DNA of 64,000 nucleotides from Brachypterus glaber (GCA_958510825.1 OY294051.1:2728001-2792000); one strand, 5' to 3'; shown: positions 24,428 to 36,589, numbered from the stretch's first letter. Notes: a model not told the origin generated them from the sequence alone. A program made the numbers and translations.

Positions 24428-24818
24428 TGTCAATGTCGCTTTAAAGTTGAATTTTCAACAAAATTTTGTGTTTAGGTTATTTTTACCATGTTAAAATTGT
24501 GGCTTGGTTAATTACAGTAAAAAAGAGAAGAGATGGCTATAAAATATATCAAAATATAATTTGTTCTTAGAATTTTAAACATGGTGTAAACTGTAATGCC
24601 AATCCAAAACAAAAATCCCTAAATCAGTCATCAATTTAAATGTAAGTTTTTTTTTTAATTTTAGAGCAAAATAGAAAAAAATGTATAAAGCACTCGTTTC
24701 ATAACACGTTTTTAGCGCACTAGTACTTAAGAAAACTCGCCGCAAGCGGCTCGTTTTCTAAACTTGTACTCGTGCGCTTAAAACGTATGTTATGAAACTA
24801 GTACTTTAATATACTATT
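24428..24818 (+). mobile_element. family C hairpin element, copy 2 (5' replaced)
   Basis: Body and 3' hairpin are nearly identical to copies at 5884 and 53239. The outer arm terminus AATAGTATATT (read on the complement) lies at 24808-24818. The first 120 bp typical of family C are missing, and family L sequence takes their place. Confidence 0.75.
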
Positions 24819-25669
24819 TTAGAACTAGTGTCAGTTTTTATTCTGTTTTTAATATTCGCCCTCATGTGCACACTTTACCGCCCCTTCAACTAATGAATCG
24901 ATTTTTTAATACTTTTTATTCGCGTTTTGGTACTCACGTTCGTTGTTATTTGCACTTTATCATGGGCGGCATAATTAGTACTATAAATACAGCTATATTG
25001 ACGAAATGGAATTTTTTTCGTTCATAAGTGACACATTTTTTCAGAAAAAATATTACTTTTATGGTAAAATAAAAATTATTGACTTTTTTGTGGTGAGGAA
25101 TCCCGTAACCGCGATTTTGCGGGAGTGGAGCAGCTTTTTTGGTTTCGAAACCTAACGCCCCAGTTCCGGGACCAAATCTGGTCCCGAAGTCCTGAAATGT
25201 AATTTTTTTTTTGCTTGTCGGGTGCCCAACTATAATTAGATAGATTAATCTTATTATTTTTTGTATTAAAGATTTGTTAAAAAGTCCAATCAGAATTTTT
25301 TGTATTCAGACATTATTTAATTTAATAAATAATTCTATTTTTTATCCCTCTCCTCAACGAGGTAGTCTCGAGTTGGAATAAACCACTCTGCAGTTGATAA
25401 AATTATGGAGTTAATGAACTTTTTTTCTTTCACTTTTTGCCGTGTATAAACTTGAAAAAATCGCAGTCTTGAGTAAAAAGTTGGACAAAATCTCAATCTT
25501 TATTTGATTTTTTTTTCTTCTTTTTTAAAAAGATTTTTTTTTTCAATTTATTTTTCGTTTTACGAAAAAAAAAAACTTTTTTTTATTTTTTTTTGAAAAA
25601 ATTAGAAAAATCTAGAATTTCTTTTTCAATTTTTTTTTTAATTTTTGATCTTAATGAACCTAGGACTAT
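24819..25669. other. intergenic, nothing recognised
   Basis: AT-rich. A slightly GC-richer patch occurs at 25100-25195. No gene or recurring repeat. Confidence 0.5.
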
Positions 25670-25909
25670 AGGGAACGTTCAAGTTTTACGTAACGCAAAA
25701 TGTTCCAAAATTCATACACTTTATATCCTCTGTTCTCGCGTTATTTAAGGTTGTAGACATTTCATATTTTGGATACCCCCCTAACACACCCCCTGTTAGG
25801 GGGGTAGCCAAAATATGAAATCTCTATAATCTATAATAATGCGAAAACCGGGGTATGAAGTGTATGAATTTTGGTACAATTTGCGTTACGTGATACTTGA
25901 ACCTTCCCA
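25670..25909. mobile_element. family A palindromic element, copy 3
   Basis: Arms pair from AGGGAACGTTCAAG to CTTGAACCTTCCC around a CCCCCTGTTAGGGGGG centre. ATA flanks GGGAAC on the left and follows TTCCC on the right, a possible short target duplication that the other copies do not confirm. Confidence 0.85.
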
Positions 25910-27020
25910 TAGGGGAAAGGATTATTTTTTTGGCAGCAGTTTTTTTTAAGTTTATTCTGGAATATAAATAAAAGCTTTAAATATCTCTGAAAAAAAGTCC
26001 CGCCACTGTTAAATTGGCAATTTGCACCCGTGTTGTGGACCGTGTGTTTGTTTTAATTTGTTTCTATCAGTCCATATATAATTAATGGCAATGCATTGTT
26101 TAATTTCAAGCTTTGATTTTTAGCTTTTAATTTTATACACATATTTCGCAAACAATTTTTAGCGCAGTGTTTTAATTCAATTTTATAATAGAGAAAATTT
26201 TTGGAAATTGTATATTTTTTTACTTTGTACCAAATACTCATTGTTTAGAGAAAGGCGTAAATTTTATGCCCATGTACCAAAAGTAAAGCAAATATACAAT
26301 AATAGTATATTACACAATGTTTACGGAAAGTGACTTATTTTGCATTAGCAAATGTTTAGCATGATTTAGAGAAAAGGGTAAGGGTACAATTCTGCGCGAG
26401 TGAGTAATATGCAAAGAACTTTTACCTCAAGAATGAACATGATGAAATCTACCGTATGCTTTGTTTGAAGCGTGAACCAACTACGGTGAGGGGCTGGTGG
26501 GGAGTGACTATTGTTTACACTTAGTAAAGAGAGAAAGAATGTGTAAACTCACAATCTAATGTCGTAAACTTTGTCAAGCAATACAGTGTTGCCGGTTGCA
26601 ACACCTGCTTCAGATATTTTATTGTAAATTTTAAGAAATATTAGTTTTATTTGAGTTTTATATGAACTAGTAGTTTAATTTTAATAAATTAAATTATATT
26701 ACATTATCAAACATAATTATAGTGTCGTAGTATAATAGTTTTTTTAAATTTTAATGTAGATATAAAGATTTATCATAATGATAAAGTGAAAATTACGCAA
26801 CATCGCTCTGGTCACCAGAAGGTCAAAACTAGCGATACTTATGTTTACACCAGAAGCAGTATCGCGTACGTTTATGTAAACAAACAAACAAAAAGATGAC
26901 ACCTTCATAAACATTGGTCTGAAATAACTTCTTGAGGTAAAAGTTCTTTGGTAATATGGTTGGCATCCATTTTGAGTACTATTTGATGCGAGAAATTTAA
27001 ATTTCCAGACTGGGATTGGA
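25910..27020. other. intergenic, nothing recognised
   Basis: AT-rich. The 100-codon open frame on the - strand at 26744-27046 has no recognised domain and overlaps the terminal repeat of the next element, so I do not support it as a gene. Confidence 0.5.
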
Positions 27021-27752
27021 TATACAGGGTGATCCATAACTGGCATGCCAAAATTTAAGAGGTGATTCTAGATCCAAAAATATAAAAAAAGTTCCTATGA
27101 AGGTTGGTCCGGAAATGAGCCCTAAGGGATCTAGGGCCCTTTAAAATTGTAATAAAAATAAGGTTTTTAATTAATACCTCGGGTACCGTTTAAGCTAGAG
27201 CGGCGAGCTTTTGCATGTATACTAGTATTAATAGGGACAATAAGTTTATGTTAATTTATTTTTTTAATTTATCCAGAGGCGTGCCCAGACGGACAAAATA
27301 TATGAGGCTTAAAACATTTTTGCCCCAAACTTTTCTATGTGTATGTTTTTTGGATTTGTTGTAAAAAATATAGATTTCTAGAGTAAAAATACATATAAAA
27401 TATCATATAGTGTAACACTGTAGGAGCAACCGTTATCAAAAAAAAAATGCGATTAAGAGGAAGTAACATTTTGTGCCACCAAAAACGTTACTTTTTAAAA
27501 GGCTATTACTCCTTTAATATTAAATTTAGGTGTTTTGGTGTATAATACTTTTTTGCTCAGTTTTAAATGAAGAATCACCCTGCAGCATTAAAATTTTATT
27601 GGTGCTTTTTTTTGTTCCCCATTCAATACGTCATCTTCGAAAGGCCGTTAGGGCTCATTTCCGGACCAACCTTTATAGAAACTTTTTTTCATATTTTTGG
27701 ATGTAGAATCACCTCTTAAATTTCGGTACGCGAGTTCTGGAACAGGCTGTAT
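27021..27752. mobile_element. family I element with about 105-bp terminal inverted repeats
   Basis: The left end TATACAGGGTGATCC...AAATTTAAGAGGTGATTCTA (27021-27127) is mirrored at 27648-27752 (TAGAATCACCTCTTAAATTT...GGCTGTAT). Inside are GGTTGGTCCGGAAATGAGCC and its complement, and GCATGTATACTAGTATTAAT. Degraded pieces of the same family lie at 5005, 42880 and 48085. No transposase frame. The ACAGGGTG-type end is common among insect DNA elements, but I cannot assign a superfamily. Confidence 0.75.
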
Positions 27753-28417
27753 TACAAATTATAACAAAAGTCCCTAGAAATTACTAATTTTAATAGTTTT
27801 ACGATTTAAAAATAGCGTACAAAATGGCGCATTTGACAGAGACCCCACAATGAGTGTGAGTAAGAAAAAAGATACTGACTGAAATCAGGGTAAAACAAAA
27901 AAATTGTATGCGCAGAAAGCCAATACGTTCCTCTAAATCACTGATGGCCTCTCAATAGCTTTGCCCTTGGGGACAAACCGTTATAACATATTTCAACACT
28001 TCAAAAATGAATAAATATAATAAAAATATGTATACATGTCCTTAAGGACCTCTTAATCCCCTGGGATGCTAACTCTTGCCTGTTTGTGTCTAGTGAACCG
28101 ATTGTAAAGTACAATAAGTGCCAAAATATTGACTAAACTTTAATACTTGAAATATGAATTGAAATTGGTCCATATATATGATAAAATTTACGAAAAAGCA
28201 GTATTTAATATTGCTTTTTCGCATAAAACATGTACTTATAATATAAGTAATAATTATGAAAGCTTAGAGAATCTAAAAGTATAAACAATGCCAAATTTGT
28301 AATCAACGAATATTTACTAATTACTAAAAAACTGATAAAAAACACATTTTCCTACGATTAAACTATTTATATTTTGGACTTATTGTTTACCTTAAAAGGT
28401 TAACAGATCTAGTTAAG
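27753..28417. other. intergenic, nothing recognised
   Basis: AT-rich, with a small inverted pair around AAAAAGCAGTATTTAATATTGCTTTTT (28194-28220). No gene. Confidence 0.5.
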
Positions 28418-28741
28418 TAGTAGTGCTTATTTTCCAACCGTTGCCATGACAACAGTCGGAAATTGACAATCAGCTGATTTTACATATCTGCTGTTAAACA
28501 ATTGATGAACGTCAAACAGAAAACGTCAAATTTACAAATTATTTTTAAGGCAAGTTATGCGTTTTTTACATGTTTTGTTGTTAGGTCGTAGGAAAAATAG
28601 TATAGGCACCTCGACGCATACCTATTTCAGTGTACTTCGACTGCTTTTTTTTACTCGGCTCCGCCTTGTAAAAAAATAAGCACTCTCGAGATCTTGTGCA
28701 CTGAAAACAAGATTCGCGTGCTCGGTGCGTAATATACTACT
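28418..28741 (+). mobile_element. family K element ending in an AATAGT-class hairpin
   Basis: Body 28418-28585 is shared with the sequence that runs off the window at 63860-64000 (TAGTGCTTATTTT, CATGACA, AAAACGTCAAATT). It is followed by TCGTAGGAAAAATAGTATA and an imperfect hairpin (28596-28741) pairing TTTCAGTG with CACTGAAA and CGGCTCCGCC with its surroundings. The body-side arm has GCACCTCGACGC and the outer arm GCACCGAGCACGC. Confidence 0.65.
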
Positions 28742-29105
28742 TTTCGCTTGCTGTCATCACAACTGTATATGTTTTAACGAAGAATATTAGCATTTTTATT
28801 GGATTTTAAGAAAAATATTGTTTGTATTACGAGCGCAAATGTGATTTTTACTTCAGCGTGATTGCTGATCTCGCCTTGACGCCTCAATCAGCAAGCAGAA
28901 AAGAGTCTTGCGCTACTGAAAAATAAACACATGTATAATAACTATCTATCCAAAGAAAAGGTAATTTAAAAAATATTTGGATCCAGGACGAAAAGTTTTA
29001 CTAAATAAAAAATGAGCTCGAGTACAAAAAAAAAACAAAAAGATGCAATTTGTAATATAGTGTTATTTGGGATTTATTTCTTTAATTAATTAATCGATAA
29101 AGTCC
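28742..29105. other. intergenic, nothing recognised
   Basis: AT-rich spacer with one imperfect inverted pair around GCGTGATTGCTGATCTCGCC (28856-28900). No gene. Confidence 0.45.
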
Positions 29106-29511
29106 AATGGAGCTCTCTACAACTAGAATTATGAAACAAAAGACGTCTACCCTAACTCAATCTCATTTGCGCTACACTTTCCAGCCAACCTAAATTAATA
29201 CTGTATTTGTTTTTCATACAACAAATACAGTATTTATTTGGTTGGCCGGAAAGTGTAGCACTGAACGGCACGAAGGAACATAGCTAATGTGAATCTGTAG
29301 AATAAGATAATTCTACTAAAATTTAGATGGCGCCAGTAATTTTTTTAATAAAAATATAGTTACACTTTTCGCCCGGCCAAGTAAATATTGTATTTGTTCA
29401 ACAAAGAACAAATACAGAATTTGTTTGGTTGGGTGGAAGTGGGAGTGTATGTATGTCTTCTATCCTTTTTGGGTAAAACTTTTGTCCCTGTCTAATCTAA
29501 CGGGAGAAATC
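29106..29511 (+). mobile_element. family F double-hairpin element, copy 2
   Basis: Nearly identical to 8194-8560 but complete. The first hairpin is at about 29173-29262. The second pairs CACTTTTCGCCCGGCCAAG with GTTTGGTTGGGTGGAAGTG (29363-29448). Copy 1 lacks about 40 bp of the second hairpin. Confidence 0.8.
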
Positions 29512-30213
29512 GCCATTCCAAAACCATTCAATGTCATAAGTATTAAATATTCTGTTTTCAATTAGCCTCCACATACGTAAATATAGTTACAAAATAGGGT
29601 GCACATCCCCTTTAGCTACTATGGATATACCCCAGCATAAATTTTTCGCACATTATCTGGACAAAAAGGTCACATGTCATGTTAACGTCTATATTATGCG
29701 TGAGCCCCAAACGAAAAACAGAAAAATAACCATTGATGGCCACAATAAAAAAAATAAAACCGTGACTAACCTTATTATAGGTGTTGAATTTTATATGTTG
29801 GTAGGCTTTGTCAAAATTTGAATATCTTACTTTTGAATGAATAACATATGACATGGGAAAATTGAGCCATAACAGAGCCCTAAAATTTATTTTATAACTA
29901 TCAAGTTAGCAGCCCCAGGGCTGGTTTGAGGCAGCTTTCCATCCCACCCCATCCCCATCCAATTTCTTTGTTTCTCTAAAATTTATAGTTTCTACATCCT
30001 TTATTTTTTTAGAGCATTCTACCTTTTTTCTTACTCCCAGCTCTCTCTCTCTCTCTCTCTCTCCCTCCAAAATATCTCTAGCTCTTGTGTATTAGTTACC
30101 CACCATTTTACTCCTTCTCCTAACTAGTCCTTTCTTCAAAATACGAATTTCCCCCAATTTCCTCCCAATTCCCTCCCAATATCCTTATTATTTATTTCAA
30201 TAAATAAAATTAT
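29512..30213. other. intergenic with a CT microsatellite
   Basis: Contains a CT dinucleotide run at 30045-30063 inside a pyrimidine-rich tract (29990-30190). The overlapping open frames on both strands at 29612-29854 show no domain. Confidence 0.5.
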
Positions 30214-30550
30214 TTTATCCAATACATACAGATAATAAGACAATTACCAGCTTTATTTTAAATAGATAAACTCAATAATAACCCCCGCGTGGCTTTTACT
30301 TTATTGAGTGGATAATTATTTATTTTACCCACTCAACTGTCACTTGTCAAATTATTTTCTTGTAAATGTCATTAAAATTTTTAATAAAAATATGAATTTC
30401 TAAGCTATTTATTGGATAAAACCTTGTATGGCACTCATGGGTAAACCGATATTGCCCTCTCGAAAATTAACCTGCTTGGCTGACGCCTCGCAGGTTAATT
30501 TTCTCATGGGCAATATCTTACTTTACCCACTAGTACCATATATAACTATT
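30214..30550 (+). mobile_element. family D hairpin element, copy 1
   Basis: A 337-bp element also present at 40982-41284 and 52545-52885. The 5' body includes CAATAATAACCCCCGCGTGG, and the 3' hairpin spans 30420-30550. The body-side arm has TTGTATGGCACTCATGGGTA, and the outer arm (complement) reads AATAGTTATATATGGTACT then AGTGGGTA. The stem centre is AACCTGCTTGGCTGACGCC. No coding potential. Confidence 0.75.
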
Positions 30551-31682
30551 TTACCTTCCAAAGATTTTATAAATTTGATAGGATAGAGATGTATAACCAC
30601 AGGTATATCTCACATTATACAATTATCAAAAAATGCACAAAGCCTTTTTTTAAGTTTGAAAACTGTTAGGGCAGTTTTTGATTTATTAACGACATGCCCA
30701 TTGAAAACAGGAGCAAACTTATGCGGTGTGTAGATTCCCGTAGTTTTTTCTTTTCTTTCTTTTTTCTTTCGTCCAATCATTCTCTAAATTTCATTCACTT
30801 TTGCGTGGGAGAGTTTTTCTTGAGCCCATTCATGCTTTTGTAAAAAGTGACCAAAGATATAAATACTGAGAACCTAAGGAAATTTTAGCTGCTTCAAATT
30901 CACTAGTATGCTCTTGATATATAGATTTTTGTTATTACCTCATATTGATGGGAATTAAAAGTTTGAAACATGTGTGATAGGAGTATTGGATTCAAAAAAA
31001 GTAGAATTATCCAAATTTCGTTTCTATGATTAAGAGCTAAATCAAAAAAAGAAGAAAATACGCATAGAAAATAAAATCGTTGCAACGTAAAAATGAATCT
31101 AAAACTATGATTTTGTGAGTCGTATTTGGTCCAATATTAGGCAAAAATTAATGTGAAGTTATAGTTTTTCAAATTGATAATCGGCTCATTAGGCTCATTA
31201 TTATATTCTGAAAGTTTAAATCTTTGTGATCTGCGGATTATTTACCCTTTAAATAAAATTGGCTCAGACACACCCCTTTCCCAAAAACATTGTAAAATTT
31301 GGCAAATTAAACGAAAGTTTGTAGTGTTGATAATTACTTTAATAAAAAGTTGGTAAAAATTAAGCTGTTGAGCTTTTTTTGGTCATCACTTGTTTTTCAA
31401 TCGAAAGAAGTTGGTAAATCAAAAAATTGCTTTTGCTCCGGCTAGCAATAATCTACCACATAAATGTGAAGAGTTCGAGGAAGAGTTTTAAAATCATACG
31501 TGATTTTATACTCAAAATGTACATTCTATTTAGTGCATGCAGTACAATAATGTGCTTCTTTTTTGTCTATTATCAGGTGTACCACAATGATACTGTGTCA
31601 TCCCGCAGTGTCTTTTCATCATTTTTGATGCTCCATGTAGAGTTTTTCAATTTACTTTAAGAAGATATCATCTTTTTGTAGT
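30551..31682. other. intergenic, nothing recognised
   Basis: AT-rich. The small open frames at 30903-31660 have no recognisable motif. Confidence 0.5.
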
Positions 31683-31945
31683 AAAATATCTTTAAGTGTC
31701 TAGCTATTGTCCAAAAATGCACTTAAAAATATTTTTGGTTTATGGACAGTATCATTTTATAATCATTCAATATTTTGTCAATAGTTCTCTACGGGGTTTT
31801 TTAGTTATTGAACGTCAATGTCAAAGGATACAAGTGAATCCAGAATATAACTTCTTTTTAAAGGAAAATATTCTTAAGTGTCCCTCTATTATCTAAAATA
31901 CACCTAAAATATTTTTAGTTTATGAACCAAATCATTTTACAAACA
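31683..31945. repeat. two-copy direct repeat, period about 183 bp
   Basis: About 80 bp at 31683-31762 recurs with mismatches at 31866-31945 (TTAAGTGTC, then CTAAAA, then TATTTTTAGTTTATG and ATCATTTTA). Confidence 0.65.
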
Positions 31946-33147
31946 CGGGGTTTTTTTGGCTGACCAAACTTTAAACTTCTTCTTCTTCCTTTTTTTTGCC
32001 TTTTCTCAGTGAGATAATTAGCCATATCCCTCTTAGTTACTCAATTCACCAAAAGTGGTTCTTGTCTGGCTTGGCACCATGCCCACTCCTGTTTTGATTA
32101 TAGTAAATTTCCAGTCTTCTGTAAGACCTTTTCTTTTTCTTTTCCTTCCTCCCTTTTCGTGTTTGCTGTTGGTTATGTTAGCTGTTGACAAGGCTGTACG
32201 TATAAAAACTTCTTCACGTGTTAGTTGCTTCCAAATCAAAATTTATCAGCATTATAAATGATTAAAAAACATAAAATTCCCTTCTTACTCCAATATAATC
32301 ACATGTTCGTCATTTTACTGCACATCATCCATACAATAACTATAAAATATATAAAATCGAATCCAGGGCATATCTAAAATGGCAAATAAATAAATAAATA
32401 AATAACTAAACTAAAACACTTCATGCTAAAAATTAAACGCGATTAAAGGATTACATAATTCTTGCCAAAAGTACATGTTACATAAAAAATATTTTACATT
32501 TTTGTTTTTGTTTTGTTTGCTTAATTTGGCTGCCAGTGAAAATCAGCAAACAGCTGAAATTGAACAGTTGACGTTGACAGTTGACAGAGAGTTTGGCTGC
32601 CTTTTGCTCAGCTCTATTTAACGCACCTATTGAATGTACTTTCAAATATGGCCGTCTAAAAAATAGATTTGCCTACCTCATCGAAAAATAACAAAAAGTA
32701 GGTTATGATTTAACGTCAGACTCGATTAGCAAAAAAGTTGATTTATATCTTAATACCTGCAATTAAGCGTAAACGCTTCGAAAATCGATAAATCCTGCTG
32801 CCGAAACGTAGTAATTTAGCTAGAGTTAAAAATGGCCCGGAAAAAGTTGACTTTTGCATTAAAATACCTTTTTGGACAATTTTTAGTATAATTTAGAAAC
32901 TATTTGGTGCCTGGTTTTTGTCGAATTAAATCAAATAATATCTAGAGTGCGGTCCAAAAGTCACCCCCCTCTTAACTCTTGGACGAGTTGAGATATTGAC
33001 TTCAACACATAAATAAATAAATAAACAATTGACTATTTACGATTAGCCATCTTTAACTATTAACTATAAAAAAATGGACGTGTCATTAGTTTTTTAGTGA
33101 CAATTCTTGTTTAATTTTGAAGTCAAGTTACAGAGTTCTTCAGTTAT
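31946..33147. other. intergenic, nothing recognised
   Basis: The complementary 68-codon frames at 32033-32261 (the - strand one is Lys/Arg-rich) are less AT-skewed than their neighbours but match nothing I recognise. A TAAA microsatellite lies at 32384-32405. Confidence 0.45.
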
Positions 33148-33361
33148 ATGGTCTTTTTCATCAAGCAAGATAGTAAATTAAAAATCGCACAGTGAATATT
33201 TTCAAAACAGATACTAATATTGGATTTGCGAATATACTGCGTAGTTTATTTTATAAAACATAACTATATTCTGTAAACAAACATATACTATTCGAACCTG
33301 TTGTAAAAATATTCACTGTGCGATTTTTAATTTACTATCTTGCTTGAAAAAAGAGACCATA
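33148..33361. mobile_element. family G palindromic element, copy 1
   Basis: Inverted repeat with ends ATGGTCTTTTTCATCAAGCA and its complement. The arms contain TTAAAAATCGCACAGTGAAT. Related copies lie at 33456, 34798, 59941 and 60163. Non-coding. Confidence 0.8.
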
Positions 33362-33534
33362 GTTAAAGACAAACGCGTTTAAACGCCCGGCAAACAGACA
33401 TATTTTTTCGAGAATTATTTTTGTTTATATAAAAATGTACAAATGGTATAAATGGGTGAATATTTTCAAAACAGATACTAATATTGGATTTGCGAATATA
33501 CTGCGTAGTTTATTTTATAAAACATAACTATATT

Positions 33535-34276
33535 GCAATTGCATTAGCTTATACAATGCACTCCCTCAACAAATCCGTGAAATTGAAAAACTGAACCTGT
33601 TCAAGGCAAAAATCAAGAATATATTAATAAAAAAATGTATTTATAATATGGAAGAATATTATTCATGTGATTTTGTGGTGTAATGTATTGTATAACTTAT
33701 TTGTATTTGTTTATATATAAATTTCTTTATTTGTTTATTTATTCTCAAATTTATTTTGTTATTTTTGTGATTTTGTGGTGTAATTTATAACTTATTTCTA
33801 TTTGTTAATTTATTAATTTATTTCTTTTGTACTTTGTATTTTTTTATTTATTCTTAAATTTCAAACTTTTTATTTATGTTATGTGTATGTTATTTTAATC
33901 ATTGCTTGTAAATATTTTTTTATCTTTACTCTGTATGTTATTATTTTTTTTTTTGTACTTTGTATTTTTTTTATTTATTCTTAAATTTAAATTTCAATTT
34001 TTTTTTTTTTTTAACATGTAAAAGTTTAAATTTATTTATTTATTTTAATTGTATTTTTTTTTTTAGCTTTTAGCTTTATATTTTTAATCTGTTATGTGTA
34101 TGTTATTTTAATCATTGCTTGTAAATATTTTTTATCTATACTCTGTATGTAAGTTTTTTTTTTTCTTTTTTATAACTTGTTTAATTTTATTTTTTTTTTC
34201 TCTACATACAGAAATTCGTATTTATATTGACTTACCATATGTACAATGTACCTTAATGGCTTAATAAATATTATTA

Positions 34277-34308
<32 letters not shown>

Positions 34309-34328
34309 TATTAAATATTATTATTATT
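33535..34328 (+). mobile_element. 5'-truncated non-LTR retrotransposon fragment
   Basis: Inserted between ACTATATT and CTGTAAAC of family G copy 2, with TATT repeated on both sides. It consists of the last codons of a LINE ORF, a T-rich 3' UTR with internal duplications (TGATTTTGTGGTGTAA at 33668 and 33767; GTTATTTTAATCATTGC at 33889 and 34104), and a TTA-repeat tail. Confidence 0.8.
33552..33683 (+). pseudogene. last 43 codons of a LINE reverse transcriptase ORF
   Basis: The frame ending at the TAA of 33681-33683 encodes YNALPQQIREIEKLNLFKAK, followed by a Lys/Ile-rich stretch and an NMEEYYS terminus. This matches the LINE C-terminal pattern N-x-LP-x-x-IR...FK. Only the tail survives. Confidence 0.75.
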
Positions 34329-34797
34329 CTGTAAACAAACATATACTATTCAAACCTGTTGTAAAAATATTTACTGTGCGATTTTTAATTTACTCTCTTG
34401 CTTGAAAAAAGAGACCATAGTTAAAGACAAACGCGTTTAAACGCCCGGCAAACAGACATATTTTTTCGAGAATTATTTTTGTTTATATAAAAATGTACAA
34501 ATGGTATAAATTATTAAAACTGCTGGATTTTTATACACGTTCGTTTCCCGGGTTTTGGGTAATTTGGTCAGAGCGAAAAATCAAAGCCCAACCAAATAGG
34601 TGCGACCAAATCGTAGAGTGCCCTGCCGGGTTTAATCATCGCGGATGGCGGCGTTAAAAATCACTAGTATAGTTGATTAGCTGTCATGGAAATGCACAGT
34701 GGGGAATTTTCAGGAATTTTCTCACCAAAACTGTTAACTTGAATACAATAGTTACTTTACCCATGTAAGTTTTACAAAAAAACAAAAAACGAAGGAT

Positions 34798-34975
34798 AAT
34801 TCTCAATATTTTCAAAACAGATTCGAATATTGGATGTGCGAATATACTGCGTAGTTTATTTTATAAAACATAACTATATTCTATACACAAACATATACTA
34901 TTCAAACCTGTTGTAAAAATACTTACTGTGCGATTTTTAATTTATTATCTTGCTTGATGAAATAGACCATAGGTA
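34798..34975. mobile_element. family G palindromic element, copy 3 (left end lost)
   Basis: It starts within the left arm (AATATTTTCAAAACAGATTC) and keeps the right arm ending GATGAAATAGACCATAG. It is closer to the copies at 59941-60371 (GTGCGAATATACTGC, TTCTATACAC) than to the neighbouring copy 1. Confidence 0.75.
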
Positions 34976-35046
34976 AACCCAAAAATGTACATTGGGTCGT
35001 TTACCACTCTCTGGGTTTATATGGGTTAGAAAAGACTTTGATTTAA

Positions 35047-35310
35047 ATAAATATAATTAATAAACAAATATCAGGACTAGGACTTTAAATAAAAACACTA
35101 AGTTTTATGCACTAGCGACGTTTCGTCTTTAATCAAGACTTTATCAAGCTTAGCATACTTAAAACACTACATTTAACATAAATATTATTTAAATAAACAA
35201 TTACGAACAATAAACAAAACTATAGAACCGTACACTTAGACATATTTCAAATTAACTCTTAATGTGTTTTTATTTAAAGTCCTAGTCCCGATATTTGTTT
35301 ATTAATTGTA
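35047..35310. mobile_element. MITE-like element with 42-bp inverted ends
   Basis: TTAATAAACAAATATCAGGA...AAATAAAAACAC on the left is mirrored by GTGTTTTTATTT...TTTGTTTATTAA on the right. The interior contains GCGACGTTTCGTCTTTAATC, a version of the GAAACGTC motif found in the run intron. Single copy in this window. Confidence 0.6.
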
Positions 35311-35659
35311 TACTCGAAGGACACTAATATAATTTGATTTAATAAATATTTTGATTCTGTTCTCTTAAAAAATCCCCACAGTGCCTTCTAGATCACATAT
35401 GTGTACGAATCGTCACATTTCATCGAATTTCACGGCCCACTGGTTCCTTTGTGAACCCTGTTAGCTACTCCAAAATACACCAGGGGTGCCACTGTTGTCA
35501 CACAAACACAGTGGGCTAGTCTCATGGATTTAGGGGTTGCGCTTACGTGTAGAGGTAATGTTGTAAAGCCAGACAATAGTCAGTAAATATCATTAAGCGA
35601 TGTAAAATCAGAGGAACTCTAATTGGTTACATTTCTGAATTTAAAATACATATCCCTAC
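35311..35659. other. intergenic, nothing recognised
   Basis: Moderately AT-rich, no coding or repeat feature recognised. Confidence 0.45.
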
Positions 35660-35913
35660 CAACGAACTAATAACTCTTCTCTCTAGAATAGGCATTTCAT
35701 TTGTAAAAACTGACAAAAACGTCGGCAACATATACATTTGTCTGTCTTACTCGCACAACTTTGTTCTAACATAGGCAACAATAACAGTTACTGGTAACTG
35801 TTAGTGTTCAGGCCTGAATATACCTACTATTTGTTTACAAACAAACCGAGATGTTGGCGATACTTTATATTAACGGTATGCGTATTCTAGAGAGAAGAGT
35901 TATTAGTTCGTTG
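35660..35913 (+). mobile_element. hAT-like MITE, family B copy 4
   Basis: Full-length with CAACGAACTAATAACTC at the left and GAGTTATTAGTTCGTTG at the right, so both terminal repeats are intact. The flanking octamers do not match clearly. Confidence 0.85.
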
Positions 35914-35984
35914 ATTTTACTTAATAACTGGAACCGCTACCATTCATGAGTTGTTATTATATAACTTTATTAAATATATTTTTA

Positions 35985-36048
35985 TTGGTAGGTTTATTAC
36001 CCTCGGGCCGGCCCTATCGGCCGGCCCTCGGCTTCTAAAAACCTACTC
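35985..36048. repeat. GC-rich hairpin
   Basis: GGGCCGGCC and GGCCGGCCC flank a CTATC loop, enclosed by GTAGGTTT and AAACCTAC. This is a compact stem, unusually GC-rich for the window. Confidence 0.65.
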
Positions 36049-36589
36049 AATCGTAAAATTTAACTTTTCGCCCTTGTATTATAAATAACTATTGCTCTCT
36101 TACTAATTAAAACTTTTGTTTTATTTATGTAAAATCTTATTTTGTCGCTTAATATACATTAGGTATATTAAGTTCTACAAAATGTAGGTATTAAATTTAA
36201 AAAGTTGTGTAGGAAAAATTTCTCCCGGAGAAATCAAAATTCCACTATGGAATTTCCACATCTCTTATTGCATCTATTCCACTTGCATGAGAAACAATGT
36301 TTCAAACGCACACTGTTTGCCTTGCGTAGACATCAAAATGGGGTTACTTATGCACGCCACGCAACTTGTAGGGGGTGTTGTTGCATTATCGGAGACGTCA
36401 CAGGATATTAGAGGGTGAGATATGATTGAGGGGGTGCAGGATTCCCTGCTGACGACTGTTTGGGTGCCCCTCTAACCCCTAGAGGTCTCGGGTCAACCGA
36501 GTAAATCCGGCCTGAACAAGCTGACGCTTTTTGGAGAGGGCTGCATCTTCCCTAATGTTAAAGAAAGCAGTACAGCTGTATTAACATTG
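36049..36589. other. intergenic, nothing recognised
   Basis: GC-richer at about 36400-36540 (GGTGCAGGATTCCCTGCTGA, GGTCTCGGGTCAACCGAG). The 68-codon frame at 36205-36411 has no recognised domain. Confidence 0.4.

Larger units (their letters stand above)
33192..34510. repeat. 264-bp tandem duplication, second copy interrupted
   Basis: Unit 1 (33192-33455) starts within the left arm of family G copy 1 and includes downstream sequence GACAAACGCGTTTAAACGCC. Unit 2 (33456-34510) repeats it almost exactly but is interrupted by a 794-bp LINE fragment at 33535-34328. Confidence 0.85.

Noticed and set aside
30045..30063. CT run as a GAGA-factor regulatory element
   Set aside because: A plain dinucleotide microsatellite with no nearby gene; regulation cannot be argued.
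32033..32261. Complementary 68-codon frames, one Lys/Arg-rich (HEKGGRKRKRKGLTEDWK)
   Set aside because: They look less AT-biased than neighbours and could be a relic of a coding sequence, but I recognise no family and see no splice or promoter context.
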